Below, piece by piece: positions 17,102-25,146 of a DNA stretch of 64,000 nucleotides (the stretch's first letter is position 1; every line of letters begins with the position of its first letter). Below the pieces are notes generated by a model. It saw only the letters and a program-made list of their open reading frames with translations. It was not told the DNA's origin and did not search any database. Both the position numbers and the translations under genes were made by a program. Source of the DNA: DATJPR01 sp963752915 (GTDB lineage Bacteria > Bacteroidota > Ignavibacteria > UBA10030 > UBA6906); the NCBI GenBank assembly GCA_963752915.1, contig CAVVZZ010000015.1:186001-250000 (forward strand). The letters run 5' to 3'.

Positions 17102-18356
17102 AGCGACCTTTAATCCGGCCCCTCCGAAAGCGGAAGGGCAGGCGCTGGTGGATTTGTGCCGTCATCATTTTCCGCTCCTACGGCAGCGGGTGAACGGCAA
17201 ACAGCTGGTGTACTTTGACAATGCCGCGACCAGCCAGAAGCCCCAGATCGTCATTGACACGATTCTGCGCTACTACATGGAGGAAAACTCCAACATCCAC
17301 CGGGGGGTGCATTATCTGAGCGAGAAGGCCACGCAGGCATACGAGGCCGCGCGCTCGAAGGTCAAGGATTTTCTGAACGCGGCATCCACAAAGGAAATCG
17401 TGTTTGTGCGCGGGACGACGGAAGCGATCAACCTCGTGGCTGCGAGCTATGGAAAACTCGCGATCGGCAAGGGCGACGAAGTGGTCATTTCCGCCCTCGA
17501 GCACCATTCCAACATCGTTCCCTGGCAGATCGCCTGCGAAGAACGGGGCGCCTCGCTGCGGGTGATTCCGATGAACGATCGGGGAGAGCTGATCATCGAT
17601 GAATATGCCCGTCTCCTGACGAAGAAGACGAAGATCGTAGCCATTGTCCATGTCTCAAACGCTCTCGGGACAATCAACCCGGTCAAACAGATGATCACGA
17701 TGGCGCATGCGCACAACATCCCGGTGTTGGTCGATGGTGCACAGTCCGTCCCCCATATGAAGGTGGATGTTCGTGATCTGGATGCCGATTTCTACGCCTT
17801 TTCCGGACACAAAATGTTCGGTCCAACGGGGATCGGCGTCCTGTACGGCAAGGAGAAATGGCTTGAAGCGATGCCGCCGTATCAGGGAGGGGGGGACATG
17901 ATCAAGTCCGTGACGTTCGAGAAGACCATCTACAACGATCTCCCGTATAAGTTCGAAGCGGGAACCCCCAGCATTGCCAGCGGTGTTGGTCTTGGTGCTG
18001 CCATCGACTATCTCCGACAGATGGATTTCCGGTCCGTGACCGCATACGAGGCGGACCTGCTGAATTACGCCACCACCCGCCTTGCAGCCATCCCCCGGGT
18101 GAAGATTATCGGCACTGCTGCCGCGAAGGCCTCGGTCCTGTCGTTCACGATCGATGGGATCCACCCGCACGACATCGGCACGATTCTCGATCTCGAAGGG
18201 GTGGCAATCAGGACCGGTCACCATTGTGCGCAGCCGGTGATGCTTCGGTACGGAATTCCCGCGACTGCACGGGCGTCGTTTGCATTCTACAACACGAAAG
18301 ATGAAGTCGACATTTTCATCAAAGGGGTCGAGAAAGTCATCGAGGTGCTTGGCTGA
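17094..18356 (+). CDS. sufS: Cysteine desulfurase SufS
   Basis: 420 residues, group II desulfurase. Visible motifs: YFDNAATSQKP, VRGTTEAINLVA, ALEHHSNIVPWQ, PLP-lysine motif FSGHKMFGPTGIGVLYG, and the short active-site loop RTGHHCAQPVM with the catalytic Cys. It supplies sulfur to SufU, whose gene follows and overlaps by one base. The ATG at 17094 is chosen because it gives the usual N-terminus; longer in-frame readings overlap sufD deeply. With the IscS-like enzyme upstream this operon encodes two desulfurases. Confidence 0.96.
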   Translation: MIEATFNPAPPKAEGQALVDLCRHHFPLLRQRVNGKQLVYFDNAATSQKPQIVIDTILRYYMEENSNIHRGVHYLSEKATQAYEAARSKVKDFLNAASTKEIVFVRGTTEAINLVAASYGKLAIGKGDEVVISALEHHSNIVPWQIACEERGASLRVIPMNDRGELIIDEYARLLTKKTKIVAIVHVSNALGTINPVKQMITMAHAHNIPVLVDGAQSVPHMKVDVRDLDADFYAFSGHKMFGPTGIGVLYGKEKWLEAMPPYQGGGDMIKSVTFEKTIYNDLPYKFEAGTPSIASGVGLGAAIDYLRQMDFRSVTAYEADLLNYATTRLAAIPRVKIIGTAAAKASVLSFTIDGIHPHDIGTILDLEGVAIRTGHHCAQPVMLRYGIPATARASFAFYNTKDEVDIFIKGVEKVIEVLG

Positions 18357-18808
18357 TGTCGGATCTCCGCGAACTGTACCAGGAAGTGATCCTCGATCAC
18401 AATAAGAACCCGCGGAATTTCCGCACGATGGAAACGCCGACAGTAAGTGTCGAGGGCTACAACCCGCTTTGCGGGGATCACTACACGGTATTCCTGAAGA
18501 TGGACGGGGAGAAAATCCTGGACGTGAGTTTTCAGGGTGCCGGGTGCGCCATCTCCAAGGCGTCGGCATCCGTCATGAGCCAGGTGCTGAAAGGGAAGAC
18601 CCGGGGCGAGGCCGAAGCCCTCTTCGGGGAATTCCATCGGATGGTGACAGGGCAGAGCAAAGAGAATGGCGCCGCGGAACACCTGGGACGACTCGCTGCG
18701 TTTGCGGGCGTCAGCGAATTCCCCGCCCGCGTGAAATGCGCGAGTCTCGCATGGCACACCCTGAAAGCTGCCCTTGATGGACACGCTGCAAAAGTAACAA
18801 CGGAGTAG
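18356..18808 (+). CDS. sufU: Sulfur-transfer protein SufU
   Basis: 150 residues, IscU-like fold. Zn/sulfur ligands are in place: Cys39 and Asp41 (NPLCGDH), Cys64 (QGAGCAIS) and Cys128 (ARVKCASLAW). The family hallmark insertion between the second and third cysteine is present, distinguishing SufU from IscU. It accepts persulfide sulfur from SufS and passes it to SufBCD. The start codon overlaps the sufS stop (TGATG type), so translation is coupled. Confidence 0.94.
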   Translation: MSDLRELYQEVILDHNKNPRNFRTMETPTVSVEGYNPLCGDHYTVFLKMDGEKILDVSFQGAGCAISKASASVMSQVLKGKTRGEAEALFGEFHRMVTGQSKENGAAEHLGRLAAFAGVSEFPARVKCASLAWHTLKAALDGHAAKVTTE

Positions 18809-18813
18809 GGACA

Positions 18814-19194
18814 ATGGCTGAAGAGAAGGCGAAAGCCGGGGAGAATGGGGCTGCCGAACAACGGCAGGACGAAATCACCGGGATCGAGCAGAAGGTGATC
18901 GAAAACAACGTGATCAATATTCTGCATACCTGCTACGACCCGGAGATTCCCGTCAACATCTATGACCTCGGTCTTATCTACGACGTCGCCGTGAATGAGA
19001 GCGGCGAAGTCATCGTAACGATGACCTTGACCTCGCCGCATTGCCCTGCAGCCCAGTCTCTGCCGGGAGAAGTTCAACAGCGCGCAGCGTCCATTCCCGG
19101 AGTGACTTCCGTCAAGGTGAACGTCACGTGGACGCCGCCGTGGAATATGAGCATGATGAGCGACGCAGCAAAATTGGAGCTTGGGTATATGTGA
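18814..19194 (+). CDS. sufT: SufT-like DUF59 (MIP18 family) protein
   Basis: 126 residues: a charged, flexible N-terminus of about 25 residues followed by a DUF59 domain with CYDPEIPVNIYDLGLIYDV and the Cys-containing LTSPHCPAAQSLPGEV motif. The C-terminal WTPPWNMSMMSDAAKLELGY motif is typical of SufT/PaaD relatives. SufT-type proteins help maturation of Fe-S proteins, mainly under high demand. It starts five bases after sufU. A second DUF59 domain lies in the Mrp-type ATPase at 57,437. Confidence 0.9.
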   Translation: MAEEKAKAGENGAAEQRQDEITGIEQKVIENNVINILHTCYDPEIPVNIYDLGLIYDVAVNESGEVIVTMTLTSPHCPAAQSLPGEVQQRAASIPGVTSVKVNVTWTPPWNMSMMSDAAKLELGYM

Positions 19195-19216
19195 TGAACG
19201 AACAACGAGGGGAACT

Positions 19217-19582
19217 ATGAGTGAAATTCTCGCATCCGGACCTGTCACCCAGAGTGAAATCCAGCTGACGCCGAAGGCCGCGGCGCAGGTCGGCAAAGTC
19301 AAGGCGGAAAACGCCATACCGGAGGGGCATGCCCTGAGGATCGGAGTGAAGGGCGGAGGATGTTCCGGCCTCTCCTATGTGTTGGGGTTCGATGAGAAGC
19401 CCGGTGAGAAAGATGTGGTCATGACATGTGAAGGCGTCACCATCTACATCGATCCGAAGAGCCTGTTCTATCTTTCCGGGACGGTCCTGGATTTCAGCGA
19501 CGGGCTTAACGGGAAGGGGTTCGTATTTAACAATCCCCAGGCCGCGCGGACATGCGGATGCGGACAATCGTTTGGAGTCTGA
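19217..19582 (+). CDS. A-type Fe-S carrier (IscA/SufA/ErpA family)
   Basis: 121 residues with the three conserved cysteines of A-type carriers: GGGCSGLSY in the middle and the C-terminal CGCGQSF. A core of beta-strands such as LRIGVKGGG and VTIYIDPKSLFYL fits the HesB fold. These proteins pass assembled clusters to apoproteins. It is the last gene of the SUF operon, with a GAGGGG ribosome site before the ATG at 19217; a start at 19181 would overlap sufT. Whether it is closer to SufA or ErpA cannot be told here. Confidence 0.93.
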   Translation: MSEILASGPVTQSEIQLTPKAAAQVGKVKAENAIPEGHALRIGVKGGGCSGLSYVLGFDEKPGEKDVVMTCEGVTIYIDPKSLFYLSGTVLDFSDGLNGKGFVFNNPQAARTCGCGQSFGV

Positions 19583-19583
19583 A

Positions 19584-19608
19584 CCGGGAGATGTTCGCGG
19601 ACTCCCGG
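19584..19608 (+). terminator. Hairpin after the SUF operon (no T-run)
   Basis: Perfect 7-base stem CCGGGAG/CTCCCGG with an 11-base loop, starting two bases after the A-type carrier stop. The lack of a U-tract makes it a weak terminator or an mRNA 3' stabilising hairpin. Confidence 0.35.
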
Positions 19609-19678
19609 GCGCTGTAGAGTCTGTTCATTGACATCGAGTTCGTTTCTCACTTCCACAACAACTCAAGGAGCTGTTTCC

Positions 19679-20305
19679 ATGGCGTACGAATGGAAATTCA
19701 ATCCCCGTCCATATTCCGATGAAGAAGCCAAGAAACTTCTTGCGCCGGTCGTCGACGCAGAGACGACGGATTGGCACTACAACACGCATCACAAAGGCTA
19801 CGTAACAGCGCTGAACAATATCGAGAAGGCCCTCGAGACTGCCGATCGCGGTGCAGCGAATGGCAACTACAGCGCAATCGGGGAACTCAAACGGCGGACG
19901 ACCTGGAATCACGCCGGGACCCTTCTGCACGATGTCTACTGGGAAGTCCTCGGAGGGGACGGCAATCCGGCAAAAGGCCCCGAAGTGAAGGCCGCGATCG
20001 AAAAGGAGTTCGGCTCCATTGATGCCTGGAAGGCGGATTTCAAGGCGACGGCGGTCTCCGCAAAGCTCAGCGGTTGGGGGGTCCTGACGTTCGATATGCT
20101 GTACAGCAGACGTCTCCTGAACGTCCTTGTGGACGAACATCACTATGGAGCGATCTGGGGCGGTATCCCGCTGGTCCCCGTCGACGTGTTCGAGCATGCC
20201 TACTATCACAAGGACGGCCCGAAGCGTGCGGCGTACATCGATAACTTTATCGCGAATCTGCATTGGGGACGGATCAACGATCGATTCAAAAAGTACGCAA
20301 AGTAA
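19679..20305 (+). CDS. Fe/Mn superoxide dismutase
   Basis: 208 residues, SodA/SodB fold, converting superoxide to oxygen and peroxide. The N-terminal helical hairpin has HYNTHHKGYVTALNN; the second metal ligand lies in GTLLHDVYW; the C-terminal ligands are Asp and His in VPVDVFEHAYYH. An AAGGAG site precedes the ATG at 19679. No signal peptide, so cytoplasmic. The metal cannot be decided from sequence alone. Placement directly after the SUF operon suits protection of Fe-S clusters from oxygen, but the 96-base gap and hairpin suggest separate transcription. Confidence 0.93.
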   Translation: MAYEWKFNPRPYSDEEAKKLLAPVVDAETTDWHYNTHHKGYVTALNNIEKALETADRGAANGNYSAIGELKRRTTWNHAGTLLHDVYWEVLGGDGNPAKGPEVKAAIEKEFGSIDAWKADFKATAVSAKLSGWGVLTFDMLYSRRLLNVLVDEHHYGAIWGGIPLVPVDVFEHAYYHKDGPKRAAYIDNFIANLHWGRINDRFKKYAK

Positions 20306-20318
20306 TCCCCCCTTCAAG

Positions 20319-20366
20319 CAAGCCGGCAACGTGGAGAGAAACCGATGGTTCTTTCCTGTGCCGGCT
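20319..20366 (+). terminator. Candidate terminator after superoxide dismutase
   Basis: Perfect 9-base stem AAGCCGGCA/TGCCGGCTT with a 30-base loop and only three T immediately after. It may terminate the sod transcript, though the long loop and short T-run make it weak. Confidence 0.4.
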
Positions 20367-20431
20367 TTCGTATTTCACGGAAGAATGAAAGAGCCGGGAC
20401 ATCGTTCATCGAAACCGGGAGGATGCAGGAG

Positions 20432-21493
20432 ATGGGTGCCGCAACGCCGACTGTACAGACAGTCATTGAGTTTCCCCTGGAGGATGCCGGTGCTTTCAAC
20501 GATATCGTGAAAGAACTGCAGTCGGTTCTCGGGAGTGCAGGTATCCGGATCGAGGCGCTTGCAGGGAATGCAATTCTTCATATCGGTGCGGGATCAGGCA
20601 CCGTGAACGAGTGGTCGCCTCCTGAAAGGATCGACATTTCGTGGGAACAGTCCTTGTGGTCCCCCGGCTCCAGGACGCGGACGCACCTGACACTGGAAGC
20701 GGACAGGGGATGTGCGCGTCTCACCGTTGCGTGTTCCGGCCTCGGGATCGAGGCAGGGGCGCCGGCGTGGGGAATGCAGGAAATCCTCGCGCCGCTTCTA
20801 CGATCGGTGACGCCGGGAGCGCTTGGTGACTGGCTGACTGATCGCCATGCGCGAAGGCCGTCGGGACCCATGGCCCGAGCCACCTATCGGGCCCCGCTCT
20901 ATCACTACCCCGGGTTTCTTGTCATGCTCGAGGAACTCGCGCTCACCCCGCATGATTATCTCCTCGACGTCGGATGCGGTGGCGGAGCATTGCTCAGGGA
21001 CGCCCTCCGGAGCGGCTGTCGGGCGGCCGGCGTGGATCATAGTCCCGAAATGGTCGCTGTCGCACGCGAAGCGAATGCCGAAGCGATTTCCGGCGGACGA
21101 TTGGAGATCCATCTCGCGGAAGCCCATGGATTGCCGTTCCCCGACGGCCAGTTCTCGTGCGCGACGATGATGGGTGTGCTTGGATTTCTCCGGGACCCGG
21201 TGAAGGTGATGAGCGAGATTCGGAGAGTGCTGTCGCCTGAGGGGAGAGCAATCATCGCCGGAACGGATCCCGAACTTCGGGGCACTCCCGCGGCTCCGGA
21301 ACCGATGGCATCGAGACTGCAATTCTATGACGACAGCGACCTCTACGCCTTGGCACAACACAGCGGGTTCACGCGACTGCGCGTCTTGCGGCGAAACCTC
21401 GAATCGTACGCCCGTCAGGTCGGCGTGCCGGAAGAACACCTGCCGCTTTTCGGAGGGTGGGGGACGCGATTTCTCCTGGTCCAAAAAGACTGA
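20432..21493 (+). CDS. SAM-dependent methyltransferase with an SRPBCC-like N-terminal domain
   Basis: 353 residues from the ATG at 20432, which has GGGAGG nine bases upstream; ATGs at 20345 and 20423 are alternatives. The first 150 residues look like an SRPBCC/START-type ligand-binding barrel (ISWEQSLWSPGSRTRTHLTL). The C-terminal half is a class I methyltransferase: motif I LLDVGCGGGALL, acidic motif AAGVDHSPEMVAVA, and the post-I stretch LPFPDGQFSCATMMGVLGFL typical of methyltransferase type 11. Substrate unknown; the fusion suggests a small hydrophobic molecule. Confidence 0.8.
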   Translation: MGAATPTVQTVIEFPLEDAGAFNDIVKELQSVLGSAGIRIEALAGNAILHIGAGSGTVNEWSPPERIDISWEQSLWSPGSRTRTHLTLEADRGCARLTVACSGLGIEAGAPAWGMQEILAPLLRSVTPGALGDWLTDRHARRPSGPMARATYRAPLYHYPGFLVMLEELALTPHDYLLDVGCGGGALLRDALRSGCRAAGVDHSPEMVAVAREANAEAISGGRLEIHLAEAHGLPFPDGQFSCATMMGVLGFLRDPVKVMSEIRRVLSPEGRAIIAGTDPELRGTPAAPEPMASRLQFYDDSDLYALAQHSGFTRLRVLRRNLESYARQVGVPEEHLPLFGGWGTRFLLVQKD

Positions 21494-21514
21494 TGCGCCG
21501 CCGACTCCGTTCTG

Positions 21515-21543
21515 TTGATGTTCTCGCCCGGAATGCGTATGTT
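21515..21543 (+). promoter_or_regulatory. Candidate promoter for the 32-residue basic protein gene
   Basis: TTGATG (21515-21520), 17-base spacer, TATGTT (21538-21543), about 60 bases before the start codon. It matches the TTGATT-type promoters elsewhere in the window. Confidence 0.45.
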
Positions 21544-21603
21544 TTCAGGAAGAAAGCAGCATTGGGATGAAGATTCAGCTCGAAAGAAAAATCCGGAGGA
21601 GGA

Positions 21604-21702
21604 ATGAACAAGAAGACTCGCGTGGTGCGAAAGAAACACAAGAAGGCCGTTGAGCGTGCGAAGGCAAAGCGAAGAGCGGAACTAGCAAAGAAAAAGATGT
21701 AA
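21604..21702 (+). CDS. Very small, highly basic protein (32 aa)
   Basis: The product begins MNKKTRVVRKKHKK and ends ELAKKKM; well over half of its residues are Lys or Arg and it has no acidic patch or hydrophobic segment. A very strong ribosome site (GGAGGAGGA) sits directly before the ATG, a promoter-like element lies upstream, and a hairpin terminator with a T-run begins 11 bases after the stop. This is a complete single-gene transcription unit. Composition and size resemble small ribosomal accessory proteins (bTHX or bL38-like), so an RNA-binding role is plausible, but I cannot assign a family. Confidence 0.75.
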   Translation: MNKKTRVVRKKHKKAVERAKAKRRAELAKKKM

Positions 21703-21712
21703 GCAGCGGAAG

Positions 21713-21739
21713 GGTGACCGGCGAGTCACCTTTTCTTTT
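21713..21739 (+). terminator. Intrinsic terminator between the small basic protein gene and folP
   Basis: Stem GGTGAC/GTCACC with a 6-base loop followed by TTTTCTTTT. It overlaps a GTG that could otherwise be read as an early folP start, which argues for a later folP start. Confidence 0.75.
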
Positions 21740-21740
21740 A

Positions 21741-22622
21741 ATGGATCAGACACCCCAGGTCGGGACTCCAATGCGTTTTATGCTCCGTGGGGCGTCGTTC
21801 GACTTTTCCGAACGGACGTTCCTGATGGGCGTTGTGAACGTGACTCCCGATTCATTTTCCGACGGCGGACAATTTCTTGATCCCGGCCTCGCCGTGGATC
21901 ACGCGATGCGGATGATCGACGACGGCGCCGATCTGATCGACATCGGGGGTGAGTCCACACGGCCGCGGGGCTCGGTCTACGGCCAGGGGGCTGCCGCGGT
22001 CTCCGTCGACGAAGAGCTTCGACGTATCATGCCGGTGATCGAGAGTCTTGCGCGACGGACCGCCGTACCGCTATCCGTTGATACCTGGAAGAGCGCAGTC
22101 GCCGGTCGGGCGCTCGATGCTGGAGCAGCGATCGTCAATGACATCAGCGGGTTCACCTTCGATCAGGCGATGGCGGAGACCGTCAGCGCTCGAAACGCCT
22201 CGGCGATCCTCATGCATACACCAGCGCCGCCATGGGCGATGCCTGCGCAGGTTCTCTATACCAACGTCATCGAGGATGTGTTGAAGGCCTTGCGGGATTC
22301 CCTCCGGGACGGGGAAGCGGCGGGGGTCGCCCAGATGTGTGTCGACCCGGGACTCGGGTTCGGCAAATCGCTGACCGAAAATTTCAGCCTGATCGCGAAC
22401 CTGGATCGCCTGAAGGTGCTGCGCCGTCCGATCGTCGTCGGGATCTCCCGTAAATCGTTCATTGGAAAGATCCAGAATCTTCCTGTGGAATCCCGTCTTG
22501 AAGGATCTCTCGCAGCGTTGACGGCGGCGATTCTTCACGGGGCCAACATCATCAGGGTTCATGACGTGAAGGAATCGCGACGGGCGGCGGCGATCGCCGA
22601 CCAGCTCGCGCGCTCATCGTAA
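21741..22622 (+). CDS. folP: Dihydropteroate synthase
   Basis: 293 residues from the ATG at 21741; ATG 21771 also fits. Folate-pathway enzyme joining p-aminobenzoate and pterin diphosphate. Motifs: LMGVVNVTPDSFSDGG, IDIGGESTRPRG, VNDISG, and the C-terminal DPGLGFGKSLTENFSL with IVVGISRKSF binding the pterin. TIM-barrel length is normal. An upstream GTG at 21714 lies inside a terminator hairpin and is rejected. cdaA follows after 28 bases, a folP-cdaA arrangement known in Bacteroidota relatives. Confidence 0.95.
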   Translation: MDQTPQVGTPMRFMLRGASFDFSERTFLMGVVNVTPDSFSDGGQFLDPGLAVDHAMRMIDDGADLIDIGGESTRPRGSVYGQGAAAVSVDEELRRIMPVIESLARRTAVPLSVDTWKSAVAGRALDAGAAIVNDISGFTFDQAMAETVSARNASAILMHTPAPPWAMPAQVLYTNVIEDVLKALRDSLRDGEAAGVAQMCVDPGLGFGKSLTENFSLIANLDRLKVLRRPIVVGISRKSFIGKIQNLPVESRLEGSLAALTAAILHGANIIRVHDVKESRRAAAIADQLARSS

Positions 22623-22650
22623 CACCCTTCCACCGAGAGGGACGAACACG

Positions 22651-23469
22651 ATGGAGCTGTTTAAGATCGGTTTCATCAGCGTAAGCGTCTCGGATCTTCT
22701 GGATATTGCGCTGGTGTCGTTCATTTTCTACCGTCTCTACCTCGCCATGCGGGGGACGGTGGCTATCCAGATCTTCGCCGGCCTTGTCTTTGTCGTCGCC
22801 GCCTCGTTCATCGCGCAGTCACTTCACTTCAAGGCGATGACATGGATCCTGAAGACGCTGACGGACATCTGGGTGCTTGCCTTCATCATTCTCTTTCAAC
22901 CCGAACTGCGGCGGATCCTCGTCCTGATCAGCCGGAGTCCGTTCGTCCGGGTCTTCGTCAAATTGAATGTCGATGAATCGATCGACGAAGTCGTGGGCGC
23001 CGTCACCGAGCTCTCCAAGAAGAAGTTCGGAGCCCTGATTATCTTCGTGCGTGCTACGGGAATCCGGATGCATGCAGAAACCGGGACGCGGATGGAAGCG
23101 ATCGTCAGCCGGACGCTCCTTCTTTCGATCTTCAATCCCCGTTCTCCGCTGCATGACGGGGCCGTGATCATCAAGGACCGTCAGATCGAGGCTGCGCGCT
23201 GTACGCTGCCGCTCTCGAATATCACCGCGTGGGAGGGTCAGCTCCTCGGCACACGGCATCGCGCGGGGCTGGGAATCTCTGAACAAGCCGATGTTGTTGT
23301 GGTCATCGTCTCCGAAGAAACAGGGACCGTGTCCATCGCAGAGAACGGCACCTTGTACCGCGGCCTCACTCCCGCAGTGCTCCGACGGGAGCTGAAGGAT
23401 CGACTGAACCTCGACTCGGAACGGTCGGGCTCGACCGTCTGGAAACTTCTCCGCGGCAACCGAAAGTAG
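22651..23469 (+). CDS. cdaA: Membrane-bound diadenylate cyclase CdaA
   Basis: 272 residues. The N-terminus has three transmembrane helices (about 15-32, 38-58, 68-85), followed by a DAC/DisA_N catalytic domain with the hallmark DGA (PLHDGAVIIKD) and RHR (GTRHRAGLGISE) motifs needed for making c-di-AMP from two ATP. It sits in the inner membrane and has no YbbR-type partner gene next to it. c-di-AMP controls potassium and osmotic balance and cell-wall homeostasis in other bacteria. Probably co-transcribed with folP. Confidence 0.95.
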   Translation: MELFKIGFISVSVSDLLDIALVSFIFYRLYLAMRGTVAIQIFAGLVFVVAASFIAQSLHFKAMTWILKTLTDIWVLAFIILFQPELRRILVLISRSPFVRVFVKLNVDESIDEVVGAVTELSKKKFGALIIFVRATGIRMHAETGTRMEAIVSRTLLLSIFNPRSPLHDGAVIIKDRQIEAARCTLPLSNITAWEGQLLGTRHRAGLGISEQADVVVVIVSEETGTVSIAENGTLYRGLTPAVLRRELKDRLNLDSERSGSTVWKLLRGNRK

Positions 23470-23508
23470 GATCCCTCACACGACCACCCATACGAAGAAC
23501 CTGAACCA

Positions 23509-24153
23509 GTGAAGCGATTCGACGTAGAACGCGAAGAAATGATCGCCCTCATTCGCGACCGGGGGATCACCGAGGAACATCTTCTGCATGCCTTCAGTGT
23601 CGTGGAACGTCACCTCTTTGTCCCGGAGCCGTTCACGAATCGCTCTTACGAAGACAACGCTCTGCCGATCGGCAAAGGTCAGACGATCTCACAACCCTAC
23701 ACCGTCGCGTGCATGACTCAGGCGTTGGACGTCCATCGGGGAGACAAGGTGCTGGAAATCGGCACCGGATCCGGATACCAGTCGGCGATCCTCGCGGCCC
23801 TCGGAGCGCATGTCTTCAGCATCGAACGGGACAGTGACCTGCTTGCGGGCGCGCGGCGGATCCTGGACCGCCTCGGCTACCGGGTAGCATCGAAAACGGG
23901 CGACGGATCGATCGGGTGGGAAGAGTATGCTCCCTACAACGGCATCATCGTTACGGCGGCCGCGCCGGACGCGCCGAAGTCTCTTCTCGTTCAGCTCGCG
24001 GATGGAGGGAAGCTCGTCGTTCCCGTGGGCAGCCGCGAAGTCCAGTCCCTCGCCATCATCACACGGAACGGCGAACGGTTCGACAGGCGTCAGATCGAGA
24101 GCTTCAAGTTCGTCCCGCTGGTAGGCAAGAATGGATGGCAGGAAGTCACGTGA
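23509..24153 (+). CDS. pcm: Protein-L-isoaspartate O-methyltransferase
   Basis: 214 residues, GTG start. The N-terminal AFSVVERHLFVPEP and NALPIGKGQTISQPYTVA are signatures of PCMT, and motif I of the methyltransferase fold is VLEIGTGSGYQSAIL. It methylates isoaspartate in damaged proteins to start their repair. The C-terminal IIVTAAAPDAPKSLLVQLAD matches family sequence. The stop overlaps a possible GTG start of miaA, so the two genes are coupled. Confidence 0.94.
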   Translation: MKRFDVEREEMIALIRDRGITEEHLLHAFSVVERHLFVPEPFTNRSYEDNALPIGKGQTISQPYTVACMTQALDVHRGDKVLEIGTGSGYQSAILAALGAHVFSIERDSDLLAGARRILDRLGYRVASKTGDGSIGWEEYAPYNGIIVTAAAPDAPKSLLVQLADGGKLVVPVGSREVQSLAIITRNGERFDRRQIESFKFVPLVGKNGWQEVT

Positions 24154-25146
24154 CGGGCATGGATGATCGCGCGCGTACCCTGCGGCGGCGGTTGGTCGCC
24201 GAAAGGGACGTTGTTGCGATCGTCGGTCCCACCGCATCGGGGAAGACTGCAACCGGGCTCGCCCTCGCGCGGATCCTCGGGGGAGAGATCCTCTCCGCAG
24301 ATTCCCGGCAGGTGTACCGGTATCTCGACATCGGGACAGCCAAACCGACGGCAGAAGAGCGCAGAGAGATCCGCCACCACTTCATCGATGTCGTCGATCC
24401 GGACGAAGAGTTCAACGCAGGGATGTTCGGGGAACAGGCGAGGAGCGCCATCGAAGAGGTGTTCCGACGGGGACAGTCTTCCGATTATTGTCGGAGGGTC
24501 CGGCTTGTACATCCGGTCGCTGATCGACGGGTTGTTTGAAGGGCCGGGAGCTGACGCTGCATTCCGGGAAACGATGGAAGAGCGGTTGAGGCACGGTGAG
24601 CTTCCGTTGCTTGTCCAGGAGCTGCAAAAGATCGACCCGGCCGCGGCGCGAACGATCGATCCGTCAAAACCGCGGCGCGTCATCCGCGCACTCGAGGTGT
24701 TTCACTCGACCGGACGCACGCTGTCCTCCGTCCAGGAAGAACGGAAGCCGGAGATCACATTCCATACCCGACAGATCGGACTCTTCTGGGAACGCAAGGA
24801 ACTGTACCACCGTATCGACATGCGGGTCGAAGCGATGCTTGCGCAAGGGTTGGTTGACGAAGTTCGGGGGCTGCGCGCGCGCGGGTATTCCCGTCAGCTC
24901 AATGCACTCAATACCGTGGGGTATGCCGAGGTGTTTTCACGACTTGACGGGGAGCTTACCGACGAAGCGATGGTCCGATTGATCCAACGCAACTCGCGCC
25001 GGTATGCCAAACGACAGATGACGTGGTTTTCCGCCGACAAACGAATTGCGTGGCTCCCCAGCGATTCCGAGCTGCTCATGGATGCGATCCTCCAGCGCCT
25101 CGAGAAGAATCCGGGGAATTTTTCTCCTTCTCATAATAATACGTAA
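24150..25146 (+). CDS. miaA: tRNA dimethylallyltransferase MiaA, split by a +1 frameshift
   Basis: Adds a dimethylallyl group to A37 of tRNAs reading UNN codons. The first frame holds the P-loop (VGPTASGKTATGLALA), LSADSRQVYR and DIGTAKPT. Near 24474 the frame breaks and the remainder, beginning LPIIVGGSGLYIRSLIDG and continuing through RVIRALEV and ALNTVGYAE, lies one base on. Removal of one base gives 328 or 331 residues depending on GTG 24150 or ATG 24159, normal for MiaA. The 3' end overlaps the converging GH76-like gene by 71 bases. Confidence 0.9.

Noticed and set aside
21714..21740. GTG at 21714 as folP start
   Set aside because: It lies within a terminator hairpin; later ATGs give the conserved N-terminus.
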